This document shows positions 1-10,060 of a stretch of DNA of 64,000 bases, piece after piece. A program made the position numbers and the translations under genes. Each line of letters starts with the position of its first letter. The stretch's first letter is position 1. Source of the stretch: Trichostrongylus colubriformis (lineage: Eukaryota > Nematoda > Chromadorea > Rhabditida > Trichostrongylidae); assembly GCA_963978905.1 (NCBI GenBank), contig OZ022257.1:15581664-15645663 (forward strand), in the 5' to 3' direction. The notes under the pieces are model-generated. The model was not told the origin of the DNA. It searched no databases and saw only the letters and a program-made list of their open reading frames with translations.

Positions 1-1990
1 TAGGCCGAGAAAATTTGCATGACTGCGTATGGCGCACGAGGCGATGGGTACGAGCTATGGGCGCCGTACTGGTAGGGTCGTAAAGCGACTACGACTACTA
101 AAATATGATGTGAGGACCGCCATCCCTTCAGGACCCAACTAATATGTTGCGTATAGCTCCGTCATCCGTCACATCGCAAACCGATCGCCGAATGCAAACT
201 TTCTATCTTAATGGCACACACGCGTGGCGGCTATGTACAGCACGTGACAAGCTCGCTTATGACATACCTGGGTCAACGAGGCTTCACAGGCCTGCGCAGG
301 GGTTTGCTGAGGATTCAAGGTGCGCGTTTTAATCGTGGATTGCTCACATGCTGTCTCACATTACAAATAACCAAGAACACTCTTTCTGGAAACAGAAATC
401 TTTCTTAGTGGCTCCTTCAACAGCTAAAAACTCGTTTGTTCACGGTTAAAATTATGGGAAGAAAGAACCACTGATCCATAGTTCGAAGTTTGCAGACCTT
501 AGGAATTTCGAACAAAGACCAACAGAGTGATAGCCGCTGATGCAACGGCTCCCACGTTACTCACATTGCTGCTGAAATCAAAGAACAAAAATTGTGGGAC
601 AGTTTTTTTGAGCATCTGCGCTCTACCGAGTGCAAAAGACGAGGTTACGGGTTACAAAAAAGAGCTATTTTGAGCGAAACTTATCACTTCAACGTGGGTG
701 TTATTGTAGTAGTGTTAGCAGCCTCCGTTGAGAACAAAGAACAGACTCCCACTCGGCCAGAAATTCTTGTGCGATTGAGTACAACACGCTTTTTTGAATA
801 ATCACTAAGCAGAGTACAATGATGGAAAGGTAGGGTCTTCAAGTCGATTGACTGAAATTCAGTTTTGGAAAAGGTGTTATAAGTGATCAGCAGCAAAGTT
901 TTACATCCTTAATGGACTGTGATCTTCTCTAAAAGCTCGGACCCCGTGTAATTCAATAGTGGCATTATTTCTATCATGCAACGTTGACGATAATGAAAAT
1001 GTTCCAGATTTAAAGGCACACCACGCGATAATCACATTAGTGTCTTACTTTCTTGGGGGAAGTAGGTCCTTAGATAGGTGCTCAGACTGCAACCTTGTTG
1101 CGGCTTGGTTGTGCATCCTCGCGGCGATAGGCGCGCTCTACCCGAGCCGAGTTGAGCCCATCGAGCCGAATCACACCTGGCCTTAGACGAACAAATTTCC
1201 AACGTGGCTCTTACGTGGAGAAGGAAAATTGCGATAAGACAAGGTAAGGCGGCGATATCAATAGCGAAGGCAGCTTCAACAGGGGAGAACAGGTGATACC
1301 GTAGCATTCTCCGCGATATCATCGGGCAAAAGCTCTTCTACAATCTCCAATACTCGTACGGGGACTGAATACAGGGGGTTCTATTTTTGGTGGATGTGAA
1401 GGGATTTGGTTCATTTTTCTTCACTGGTGGATGAGCAGGGCCTTTACGTCCAGTAATACGCGCGATAACTCTCACAATTTATCGCGTGGTGTGCCTTTAA
1501 CTCGCATTTGTTATTTTGAATGGAATTATTGTATCTGTAAGTGGGACGAAGTTGTAGCAGTGAAGCCACATTCCTTCTTGTAAACACCATTCTGTCCACG
1601 TAAGTAGGAGTAACACAGATCATTCGAATCACATTATACATGCGATAGAAAGGTAGGTTGTCTTCATACCAGCAGTTGCAGCCTTGCGAAGACTGCAACA
1701 TATGCTGTAATATAATTTGTGACCAGGTCGCGTTTAATTTTTCCCTCGAGAATTTCGAGCCACCAGAGGGGTGCCTGAAATTTTGCCAGCCTAAAACTCT
1801 CCATGTTTTTTACAAGGTAATTAACGTCAGAGGGTATAAAGGAGGTGGATTGGTGACAGTTGGGGCGCACTCCCACTCTCACGGTACTGTGACCAAATCC
1901 CTCATCAATGCGGGCCAGGCCAACCCAGCCTTCCATCCCTACTTGATAGGCTAATTGTACCAGATTCGTTGGGAGATAAGAGCACTGATA
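1..1990. other. No gene recognised
   Basis: I see no recognisable coding region, RNA gene or complete mobile element here. The short open frames carry no known motif and no convincing splice context. It is probably host intergenic or intronic DNA, or repeats too decayed to recognise. Confidence 0.5.
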
Positions 1991-1992
1991 TG

Positions 1993-2110
1993 TAATACAT
2001 CGGTTGGCCCACGCAAGTCATTGCATGGGCCAAATCGCATTCACCTGCTATCGCGATTCTGAACAGAACTATAATGCGCTGCGCATCCCAACAAGGGATT
2101 GCTAAACGAC
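1993..2110 (-). repeat. Dispersed gene-fragment copy (third copy)
   Basis: About 110 bases here resemble 34250-34345. Both contain, on the plus strand, GGCCAAATCG followed by ATTCACCTGC and then CAACAAGGGATTG. In the 34-kb copy the shared stretch covers the last codons and downstream sequence of a minus-strand exon (34310-34481). Here that reading frame is not preserved, so this looks like a decayed copy of the same gene fragment or of a repeat that carries it. Confidence 0.45.
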
Positions 2111-2236
2111 TGGAGAACTTTATACTTTACTTTATTATTTCAAACCATGCAATGAAAATTGTAAATGCTCGTCAAGAAAACTTGGAGATTCGTAAATAAA
2201 ACATTGAAAGGAAAGAAAGTCGAGAAAAGAAAACTA

Positions 2237-3089
2237 TTAGGTTGGACGGGAAGTTCTGGGACACCTTGTGAGAAAAATTCAATTTATTTTAATTTTACTC
2301 ACATGTAACTTCAGTCACCAAAGTATGCACCATCGTGATCTACAATGTACTGCCAACGCTCAGGAAGATCGTAGATACCCTTCCGGTAGAATTCGGGAGA
2401 CTTCTGGTCAAAGAAGTTCTGGAGCCCGCTCTTGAGATCGTCGTCATCTTTGAACTGTCGCCCGTCAAGGAAGTGGCTCAACGACCGGAATAGGTGGTAG
2501 TCAGTTGGGGCCATGTCCGAAGATTACGGTGGGTGGGAGAGCTTCGTCCAACCAAGGTCCTGGATCCTTTGACACGCCAACTTTGCCACATGTGGGTGAG
2601 CGTTATCGTGGAGGAAGAGGTCTTGGTCCATTTTTCCGGTAAGTTTTGGCGCTCCGGTGTCCAATTGCCTGCAGTAGAGATCGGCAGTGGCTGTCGTGTT
2701 GGATGGTAACAGTTTCCTATTTTTTTGAAAATTTTCAAAAAAAAAAGTTTTTTTCTCAATGCAATTTTTTGAATATTTTCCTGTTCCAATTTGAGCCGAT
2801 CGAGCCATCGGGCTGCCGCCATATGAGAGACAGTACCTGGGTCCATCGACTGGTTAATTTTGTTAGTGGCCTCGCATGCTGAGGAACCGAGGCGGTGTTC
2901 GTGAATTTCGCACCTTTCGCGAAATTGCCGTAAATTCACTGCTAGTTGAAGCCGTAGAGAATATGAATGTGCTATTCAGAAGCCCTTTTCAGACGCTTCA
3001 TATACCCCCCACTACCAAATGCTCCCGAAGCTTTACAGGTTTCTACAGGAAAAAACAAAAAGTGTCCCAGAACTTCCCGTCCAACCTAA
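2237..3089 (-). mobile_element. Internally deleted mariner element (family C)
   Basis: The element is bounded by 28-bp perfect terminal inverted repeats beginning TTAGGTTGGACGGGAAGTTC, with TA duplicated on both sides (2235-2236 and 3090-3091). At 853 bp it is shorter than the usual 1.2-1.3 kb of a mariner, so it is an internal deletion derivative. The transposase remnant reads on the minus strand. Clean ends and target duplication make the boundaries reliable; activity would have needed transposase supplied in trans. Confidence 0.9.
2311..2939 (-). pseudogene. Mariner transposase remnant, deleted and frameshifted
   Basis: Read on the minus strand, the N-terminal part (about 2939-2760) resembles the mariner DNA-binding region, with HEHRLGSSACEATNKINQ. 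A low-complexity A/T-rich stretch follows. The C-terminal catalytic part (about 2670-2311) then shows FLHDNAHPHVAK (second catalytic Asp) and MAPTDYHLFRSL (third catalytic Asp). These pieces lie in different frames. The region carrying the first catalytic Asp and the WVPHEL-type motif is absent, matching the deletion implied by element length. The enzyme would have been a D34D transposase; this copy is dead. Confidence 0.85.
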
Positions 3090-3091
3090 TA

Positions 3092-3829
3092 AATTAAGAA
3101 GCGTTAGATCAAATCATTGAGATGTATGAGGACAACCTTGCCGGCATACGACTGCTGAAGGGTTCCGACTCCGGCTCGCAAGGGCATGTGGCTTGAACGC
3201 CCAAAGGCTCTTTTATCAACTACGATCCAGATACGTCCCTTCTAGAGAGCGGAGAATGTGTCTTTATGCGAGATTCATAAAACTCTCATCAGGCAAACGA
3301 TTCTCTTGCCATATCACCATGTTTTTCGGTCCAACCTGATTCCACTTGAGTCTCATTCTGGATCATGATTTGTCTACTTGTAAAACATCTTGAAAAGGTG
3401 TAAAAACAGAGTCCCTAAAATTTTATTTCAAAAAGCTCGAAAAGGCTTCACAAAAATGTTGTGAAAGAAGTTTGAACCCGTTGGAGCTCTCGACGTCTAG
3501 AGCCCTCCACAAACCTGGAAAGGAGCGATTTATTTTATACCAGTTGGCTAGCGCACACTACTGTGCGCGACTCATGTCGATGACGTGCAAAATGGCTTCG
3601 ATGAAAAGCGACTTATCTATATTACTACCAAAATGCTCTTTTAACACGTCACTACTCCTGCTTTTTTTTGCAACCTGAAAACTCAGCTGAAAGCAGAGGG
3701 AGGAAGACTTCCAATCAATTCTTTACACAACGGTGGTCATGTCGATCAAACCCATTTTGCACAACATCGCCATGAATCGCGCTCGGTAGGGTGCGCCAGC
3801 CAACTGGTTATACATAGCAGGATCTTTCG
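3092..3829. other. No gene recognised
   Basis: I see no motif-bearing open frame, RNA gene or element end in this stretch between the mariner copy and the tandem duplication. Confidence 0.5.
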
Positions 3830-3830
3830 T

Positions 3831-4330
3831 CAGAAACTCATCGCCGACCCAAATCCATCTTTCTGTCATGTTTGGGGTACATTGGAACCCAGTTAACATT
3901 TTTTGATCTGAAAACGGAACATTTCAGTGCATGCCCCTCTCACCGTGGGAGAAGCTTGACTTGGTCCATGTCTAGTCTTTACTTCTTGTTCCATGCCCAA
4001 CATCCCACACTTGTCCCCATCTCCACAGGTCGTTTTTTATGTAATGTCCAAGCTCCACCCACCATCACAAAAGCCCCGCTCACTGTGCCCAGGATTCTTT
4101 CGTGACCTTTGGAAACTCATCACCGACCTAAATCCATCTTCCCCCCACGTTTGGGGCACATTGTAACCCAATTAACGATTTTCTGTCCCAAAATGGAACA
4201 TCTCAGTGCACGCCCCGCCCATCGTGGGCGGAGCTTGACTTGGTTCATGAATGGTCTTTACTTCTTGTCCCATGCCCTATCCATCCCACACTTGCCCCCC
4301 TTCCTCTAGGTCGTTTTTCATATAAAACCG
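3831..4330 (+). repeat. Diverged tandem duplication, unit about 230 bp
   Basis: Two head-to-tail units (about 3831-4050 and 4108-4330) share AAATCCATCTT, GTTTGGGG, GCTTGACTTGGT, GTCTTTACTTCTTG and AGGTCGTTTTT in the same order. I estimate roughly 80% identity by eye. Both happen to be open in one frame, but the encoded sequences have no recognisable motif, so I treat this as a duplicated repeat, not a gene. Confidence 0.7.
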
Positions 4331-4340
4331 GTTTTCGTGA

Positions 4341-4400
4341 CACACACACACCACGCACACACCACACACACCACATACACACCACACACACCACACACAC
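4341..4400. repeat. Imperfect (CA)n microsatellite
   Basis: About 60 bases of CA repeats broken by CCA units and single T or G substitutions, directly after the tandem duplication. Confidence 0.95.
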
Positions 4401-6189
4401 AGACCATAGTAGTGATACTGATTGTTTAAAAATTAGTCGGTAGACGTGTATCCCACTAACTTACTGTTGTCAGAAACTTATGCTTTTCGCTTTGATGGCA
4501 TTGGAGCAAAGCAGGAGTCGCCAGCAGCCTAAAAATTCTTTCGAAATATTTTTGTGAAACCTTTTTTGAAATAAAACTTCCGGGCCACACATTAGTTTTA
4601 CACATTTAGGTTTTCATGACGCTCTGAGACACAACGCTGCTCAGATATTTAGAAGCGAGTAATTCATTCACGATCTGAGAATTGAGAGACCTAGCACATC
4701 AGGAACCACAGCATAAACGGCTCTATTCAAATGTCCAATTATTGCCTTCTGATGACTTCACCCCGAGTCATGATCATTTGATAAAAGCATGTTTGATGTT
4801 TGTTGAAATTTGTAGTGGCCGCTGGGTGTGGGATTTGTAGCCCTGTTAATCGTTGTTACTTCCGATATCGTATAAGTTCTCCTCCGTGATATTATATTAG
4901 TGCTATTACTTATTGCAAACATCCGTTGTACCTATAAATTAGATCCACCATTTCCGTATGTGTTATCGCGGTAACGGCAAGCGTGCAATTATTTCTGTCT
5001 CTAAAACGTGCAATTATGTCTGTTCCTACTGATTATTTCTGTCGCTTAGTAGACAACGCTTCTGATCTCTGAAAAAAAAAACTTTCTTTGAAAGTTGATA
5101 AGCATTCGAAAGTGACCTTTAAAGGATGACATTAATGAAAGTGGGATGGGAGCGACACCTGAAGTTTATTTTCTTCAACGTTTGTTAGTGAGTACCCTGA
5201 ATTTCATATTCCAGAATTATTCCTCCATCAGCCAAAATTGTCCCTACAGTTTCTTCATGCGACTTATCTGAAGGGTATTGATGCAGCGCTTATTATCCTC
5301 TCGCCGAATGCCGTGGAATACTCGAATTGGCATTCCTTGTAGGACCTATACCACCCGATATCCTGCACTAATTCCGGATCAATTAAGTGGTGTTGGGCAT
5401 GCTCAGAAGGATTCCAGCTTGAATATAGGGTGATTGCTGGAAGCCTTTGGACATTCCAAGAACGCGTTTAAATTTCAGACACTTCTACACTTCTGGATGT
5501 TAGTAGCATGCATGGCGTTTCCTGGCTAGCATGCTCATCACTACCGAATTAGCCTTCCGTATTTGAATACGACCTTTGCACCCATGTCCACGACATTTTG
5601 CTAACGAAATCGCTTACGGCTCATTGCTGACTAACCTTCAATGTTTGTTGACAGCCACGGGCTGGAGCAAAAAATAACTACAAAAATAACAAATTCCAGG
5701 AATGCTTAGACCTTCGAGTAAATATAACATCGTTTGCATCAGCCATGGTAGATAACATATTCCTGAATTTTTCAGACTATAAAATTTAAGGCAAGCTTGT
5801 CTATGTTTATTCGTAAATATTATGTTGTAAGTCACGGTCTCGCGTGACTATTTGTGATGAATGTGATGACGTTTTCGCTTGAATCATGCGTAATGTATTT
5901 GAATGTGTCGACATTATAGATATGCAGATACCTTTTTCGGGGCAAATCTTCCGTTCCTTCATTGGTAAGATTTGGCTGTTACGTATAATCGCATCAGTCA
6001 TTTAACACAAAGGTCAAAGGCATAGAAGAATTCTAATATAAGGAAATAACCCACCTGGATAGCCGATATAGAAGAAGTCCATATGGCATAATGACACGCT
6101 GTGATAAGCGCAGTACTGCGCGCTAGCTCAGTTGATCTCTATAAATATCTACAATTTCTAGGGGGTGACTACGGGGGCTCATATTCACC
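4401..6189. other. No gene recognised
   Basis: A/T-rich DNA with scattered short open frames and no recognisable protein motif, RNA gene or terminal repeats. Confidence 0.5.
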
Positions 6190-6364
6190 TACAGTAGCGC
6201 TCAAAAGTCTTCGGCGAAATGGTCTTCCACTCGGGATTTTTCACTTGTAACTTTTTTGCAACTGCATCGATCTAACACGGAAGGCCCATCAGGTCATGGT
6301 GAGCTTTCTCAAAACGGTTTTTTGCATTTTATAGGGTCACATACATGAAGCAAAAAACCGGTCT

Positions 6365-6428
6365 CAAATTTGGCTAAATGGTTTTGGGGGGCCCAGAGAA
6401 TGGTTGATGGTTCGATCCCCACTGAGGC
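6365..6428 (+). other. tRNA-like module (A and B box)
   Basis: An A-box-like TGGCTAAATGG (6371-6381) lies about 28 bases before a B-box-like GGTTCGATCCCC (6409-6420), the arrangement of an internal pol III promoter. No full cloverleaf can be drawn, so this is not a functional tRNA. The A-box half lies inside the inverted arm and is mirrored at 7501-7530. Confidence 0.5.
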
Positions 6429-7199
6429 AAACTTTTGCATTTTTCTAGTTTTCATCCATTTGTGCTCATGTAAGACCATGCGTGCAAAACATGTGCAAAA
6501 TCAATTTTTATTCTACCAGGGAACCGTTATCTCCACTATTTTTGCGTAAGAAGCGAATGATTGGTTTGGACCTGCCAACGCTCATAACAGGGGAACTAGG
6601 CGTTTTCCCGCAAAGTACGTGTGATATTCATGCTCAGGGGGTCGAACTACCCTAGATCACAAGTTTTCAGCTTAATCGTGATTTGGACCCAAACTTGGAA
6701 AATTGGGCGACCAATGGTATTACTACTACCATAGAAAAGAACATCCTACGAAAGGAAGTCGGTAGCCAGTATAAGGAAGTATTTGCTATCATTTGCTTTC
6801 GCATGGTGTTGCTAGGTGCAGTTCACTTGGAATGCGTTGTCTCTGCACATGCCCCACTGCATTTAATCGAGACTGTAAGTTGGTCGTCTGTACAAGTAGT
6901 GCAGTAGCTGTGTGCCCATGTCCACCCCACTGTTTCGAGTTTGGGTCAAAATCTCAATTTGGATAATATCCTGTATATAGGGCTAATCGAGTCTCCTGAG
7001 CACGAATATCACACTAGTTTCACAGGAATACGCTTGGCACGCGTGCTAGGGGTGCTGAAGGGTCCAAATATTTCAACTACTGAAAGCTTGCAAATGAGGT
7101 CACTTTCGTGCACCAGCGACGATAATTGCAGTCATTTTGCATGTGCGCAAATTGTATAGCGCTGGCAAAGAAAATTTTAAAAAATGCAAAAGCGAGAAC

Positions 7200-7275
7200 G
7201 TCGAGGGTACTCGAACCACAAACACCCCCACTACGATGCCAACGCCAATCCATTCCACTATCCATTCGGCCATCA
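7200..7275 (-). other. tRNA-like module, opposite orientation
   Basis: On the minus strand, TGGCCGAATGG (complement of 7262-7272) precedes GGTTCGAGTACC (complement of 7206-7217) by about 45 bases. These match the tRNA A-box and B-box consensus well. It points inward on the other side of the X1 core, mirroring the module at 6365-6428. A full tRNA fold is not convincing. Confidence 0.5.
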
Positions 7276-8549
7276 AACCACTGTAAGCACAATAACCTGT
7301 GCATCCCCCGTCAACTTTCTTTGCTTCTTTTAGCAGTTACCATAAGTGATTCTACATTTTTAAACCAGATCGCAGTGGTTTTAGCGTAGGTTTGAAGACA
7401 GCCTTCTGATATGCATATACTGAACGCCGCAGCTGGAAGGCATTGAAGCAAAGTAGTCAAAATTGTTTCTTTTTGAGCAACTTTTGTCACTCATTTTCTG
7501 GGCCCCCCAAAACCATTTAGCCGAATTTGAAACCGGATATTTGCTTCATGTATGTGACCCTATAGAATGCAAAAAACCGTTTCGAAAAAGCTCACCATGA
7601 CCTGATGGGCCTTCCTTGCAAGAGAAATTTTAGTATGTTGTACTTGGCGACACTGCATATTTAATATACCATTTTGGCGCTCAACGGTGTAGGTTACGTG
7701 GTTATATGAAATTTTTTTATTTTGGTATGCCATCGCTATGCCGTCCCGCTGTGCCGCTGTCATCAAAAGTCGTGGCCTTTCTACAAAATATTAATGTTCC
7801 CTGAGGCTTGCTCGTTTTGTTTTTGTAAAGAAAGCCGTTTTTCTTGACCAACCCTTTTACTTTTTTTGGGTGGTCTTATGGTAAAATCTTGCAAAAAATC
7901 ACGAAAAGTGGCAAGCGGCACTCAAGTAGAAGGAAATGTTGACAATAGGTTCAGGCACCACATATTAAAATTTTGTCAAATTTGATCAAGTAGGAAAAAA
8001 GTAATGACAAAAAAGTTTTGGCCGAAGACTTTTGAGCGCTACTGTATCTTTTGAGGATGTGTTGTTCTAGGTTGGTGCATAAGTCTTGCTTCTTTGGCTT
8101 CGACTTTGAAAGAATTTGAAAAGTTCTTGTGGTTCCACTGCCTTTCAATCAAGTATCAATTTCTAGAGTGACCTGGAGCATACCCTGATGACTTTCCCTA
8201 AACTTATATGTATTAAGTGGCCTCACTTTGTAGCAAGAACTGGCTCAAATCAAAAAACCCCGTAACTTTTTTACAAGTCTCTGCAGGACCTCTAGTTGGG
8301 AGAACAGCTGCTAATATGTATTTGTGCTGCAATTACTGAGAGTGCTAGACTATTAGGTTGTCGCGAAATTACTTTCGGAAATGGACCGCATACTTCAAAC
8401 TACTATAACTCAGCTTAAACACAAGTCTATTAATCGAAGTAAAAACCATCAGAATCTACACACTTTTGCCAACGAACAGGCAATAAATCAGGCAGCCTTC
8501 ACTATAAAAACTACTATCACGAGAATCAACGAAGTCAAGGAAGGCACAT

Positions 8550-9910
8550 TCAACATCGTTCTAAATTAGTAATTTGTTTCTGTTGCAGATGAGAATTGAG
8601 GGCTCGAAAAAAGTGATTTTCTGTGAGGCAGAGGTCGGGGGAATACGCTGGGTAAGGGAGAACTTTTACACCCAAGTGGGTCAATTTTGGCGGAGTGATT
8701 TGTGAGGTGTGTGGCCTTGCGCTGTCCTGCAACAGGACCGGCCCTCTTCTATTCACCATCGCCGGCCACGATTTTTACAACTTCCTATACATTTGCTCCA
8801 GATCACAACAGTGAGACTCTGCTGTGACTGGCTGACCAGGTTGCAAGACTTTATAATGGATTACGCCTTTACAACACCATCACACAGTTATCATAACCTT
8901 TTTAGGGTGAAGGTCGGGTTAAGGAAAACTTTTTTGTGGAGCATCCTTATCTATCCAGACTAATCCCCGTTTCCTGTTATCATGAAGAACCCATTTTTCA
9001 TCTACAGTTATAATACGGTTTACTAATGGCTCATTTTTATAGCGAACTAGGAGGTTGGAGCAGGTGTCGAAACGGGGTGTGGTGCGTCAGGACCGTGGAT
9101 CACCGCGCGCGGCGAATTCCGGGCGACTTAAACGCTGTGTGGTACGGTATTCGCAACGCAGCTCTGCAATGGGGCGCAAATGTTGCGCCTCCGCCTCATA
9201 CATTACGTTCAAACGTGAGGTGGGTGGAAACCCCAAATAGATGGGACCTGACTATAAAGCTTAATTGGCGAAACCAGTGCGAAAACAAACAAAAAAAGGT
9301 GCTACTATAAGGGGGGGGGAGGTGGTGACAGCTTGCTGAATGTTGAACAGTGCCGTTAGTTTTACATGATCATACAGGTATATTTATTCTATCTACATGA
9401 TCATACGGGAATATGTATGTTGTCAAGTATGTGCTAATTGATCGAAGTCGTCCGAAATGTGCCGCGCGCGGCGATCCGCGATCATAACGCTCGTCTTCCG
9501 TCGAAACGTGCTAGACGCTGCTCATCGGTCAGCTCATGAGGCACCCAACTCGGCATCTTATTCATCTTGGCGATTTCCAGCAAGTGTCTGGCCACTGTAG
9601 ACTGATGTATGCCTGGGTCTTCTGCTAACGTACGAGCACTCGTCTCCCGATTTGCTTCGTCGGCTTCATCATTAAGCGACGACCTGCAGCCGCGACCCGA
9701 GTTCCCTGCGAGATCAAAATCGCCAGAAGCAAATTTTTTAAACCAGAGCTTCACTGTACGTCTGCAAGGACAATTCCTCTCATAAACACTGCTGAGATTA
9801 CGGGCTGCCTGCGCTGCGGATGATCCCAATTTAAATTGGTAAAGCATGATGACTCGATAGTCGCGTCGGCTCATGATTATACGCAGCCCTGGAAAAGCCG
9901 GCTGGAACAA
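8550..9910 (-). pseudogene. Mariner transposase pseudogene A
   Basis: Minus-strand coding runs from an N-terminal block at 9870-9509 to a C-terminal block at 8759-8550. The N-terminal block shows a helix-turn-helix region and the mariner motif WVPHEL. The C-terminal block contains VLLQDSARPHTSQ (second catalytic Asp, usually DNARPH) and a Y-S-P-D-L motif after which the expected third catalytic Asp is Glu (LTENH). The frame is broken by the 425-bp insertion and further lesions. The catalytic substitution alone would probably disable it. Confidence 0.85.
9075..9499. mobile_element. Mutator-like miniature element, 9-bp target duplication
   Basis: This 425-bp sequence interrupts mariner A between two copies of GTCGAAACG (9066-9074, 9500-9508) and is missing from the mariner copy at 36 kb. 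Its ends form imperfect inverted repeats of about 55 bp sharing GGATC then CCGCGCGCGGC. A 9-bp duplication with long TIRs is typical of the Mutator superfamily. There is no transposase gene, so it is a non-autonomous element. Confidence 0.8.
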
Positions 9911-10060
9911 TTAGAGCGACATTCATAGAAGTTTTAGAAAGAGCAGCAAAAAACCTACCAAATGGAATGCCTGGCTTTCCTTGAAAGGAATAGTTCAGGA
10001 TAAAAAATCTACTTATTTATACATACCTTAAAATGAAATTAATTCTGCGACATCCTAATA

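Larger units (their letters stand above)
6192..8044. mobile_element. TA-flanked foldback element X1 with tRNA-like modules
   Basis: The ends are inverted repeats beginning CAGTAGCGCTCAAAAGTCTT, with TA on both sides (6190-6191, 8045-8046), as in Tc1/mariner-type insertion. A second inverted block pairs 6284-6398 with 7501-7615. Between the blocks is a core containing another inverted repeat (about 6615-6650 against 6985-7015) and two outward-lying tRNA-like modules. The right arm is longer than the left and holds a short open frame (7560-7766, minus strand) that could be a transposase remnant; I cannot confirm this. Core sequence is shared with 15565-16305 and 45650-46190. Confidence 0.8.
8353..10058 (-). 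mobile_element. Mariner element A, split by a 425-bp insertion
   Basis: Terminal repeats start TTAGGTTGTCGCGAAATTA on the left. The right end reads AATTCTGCGACATCCTAA, and TA flanks both sides. A closely related copy lies at 36232-37471. Alignment of the two shows that A carries an extra 425 bp (9075-9499) flanked by a direct 9-bp repeat GTCGAAACG. Without it the element would be about 1.27 kb, close to full mariner length. Confidence 0.9.

Noticed and set aside
1658..1954. 98-codon plus-strand frame with a Cys-rich start
   Set aside because: The overlapping minus-strand frame is equally long, and neither shows a motif or splice context.
9026..9310. 94-codon plus-strand open frame
   Set aside because: It lies mostly within the 425-bp Mutator-like insertion and begins in antisense mariner sequence; no motif.
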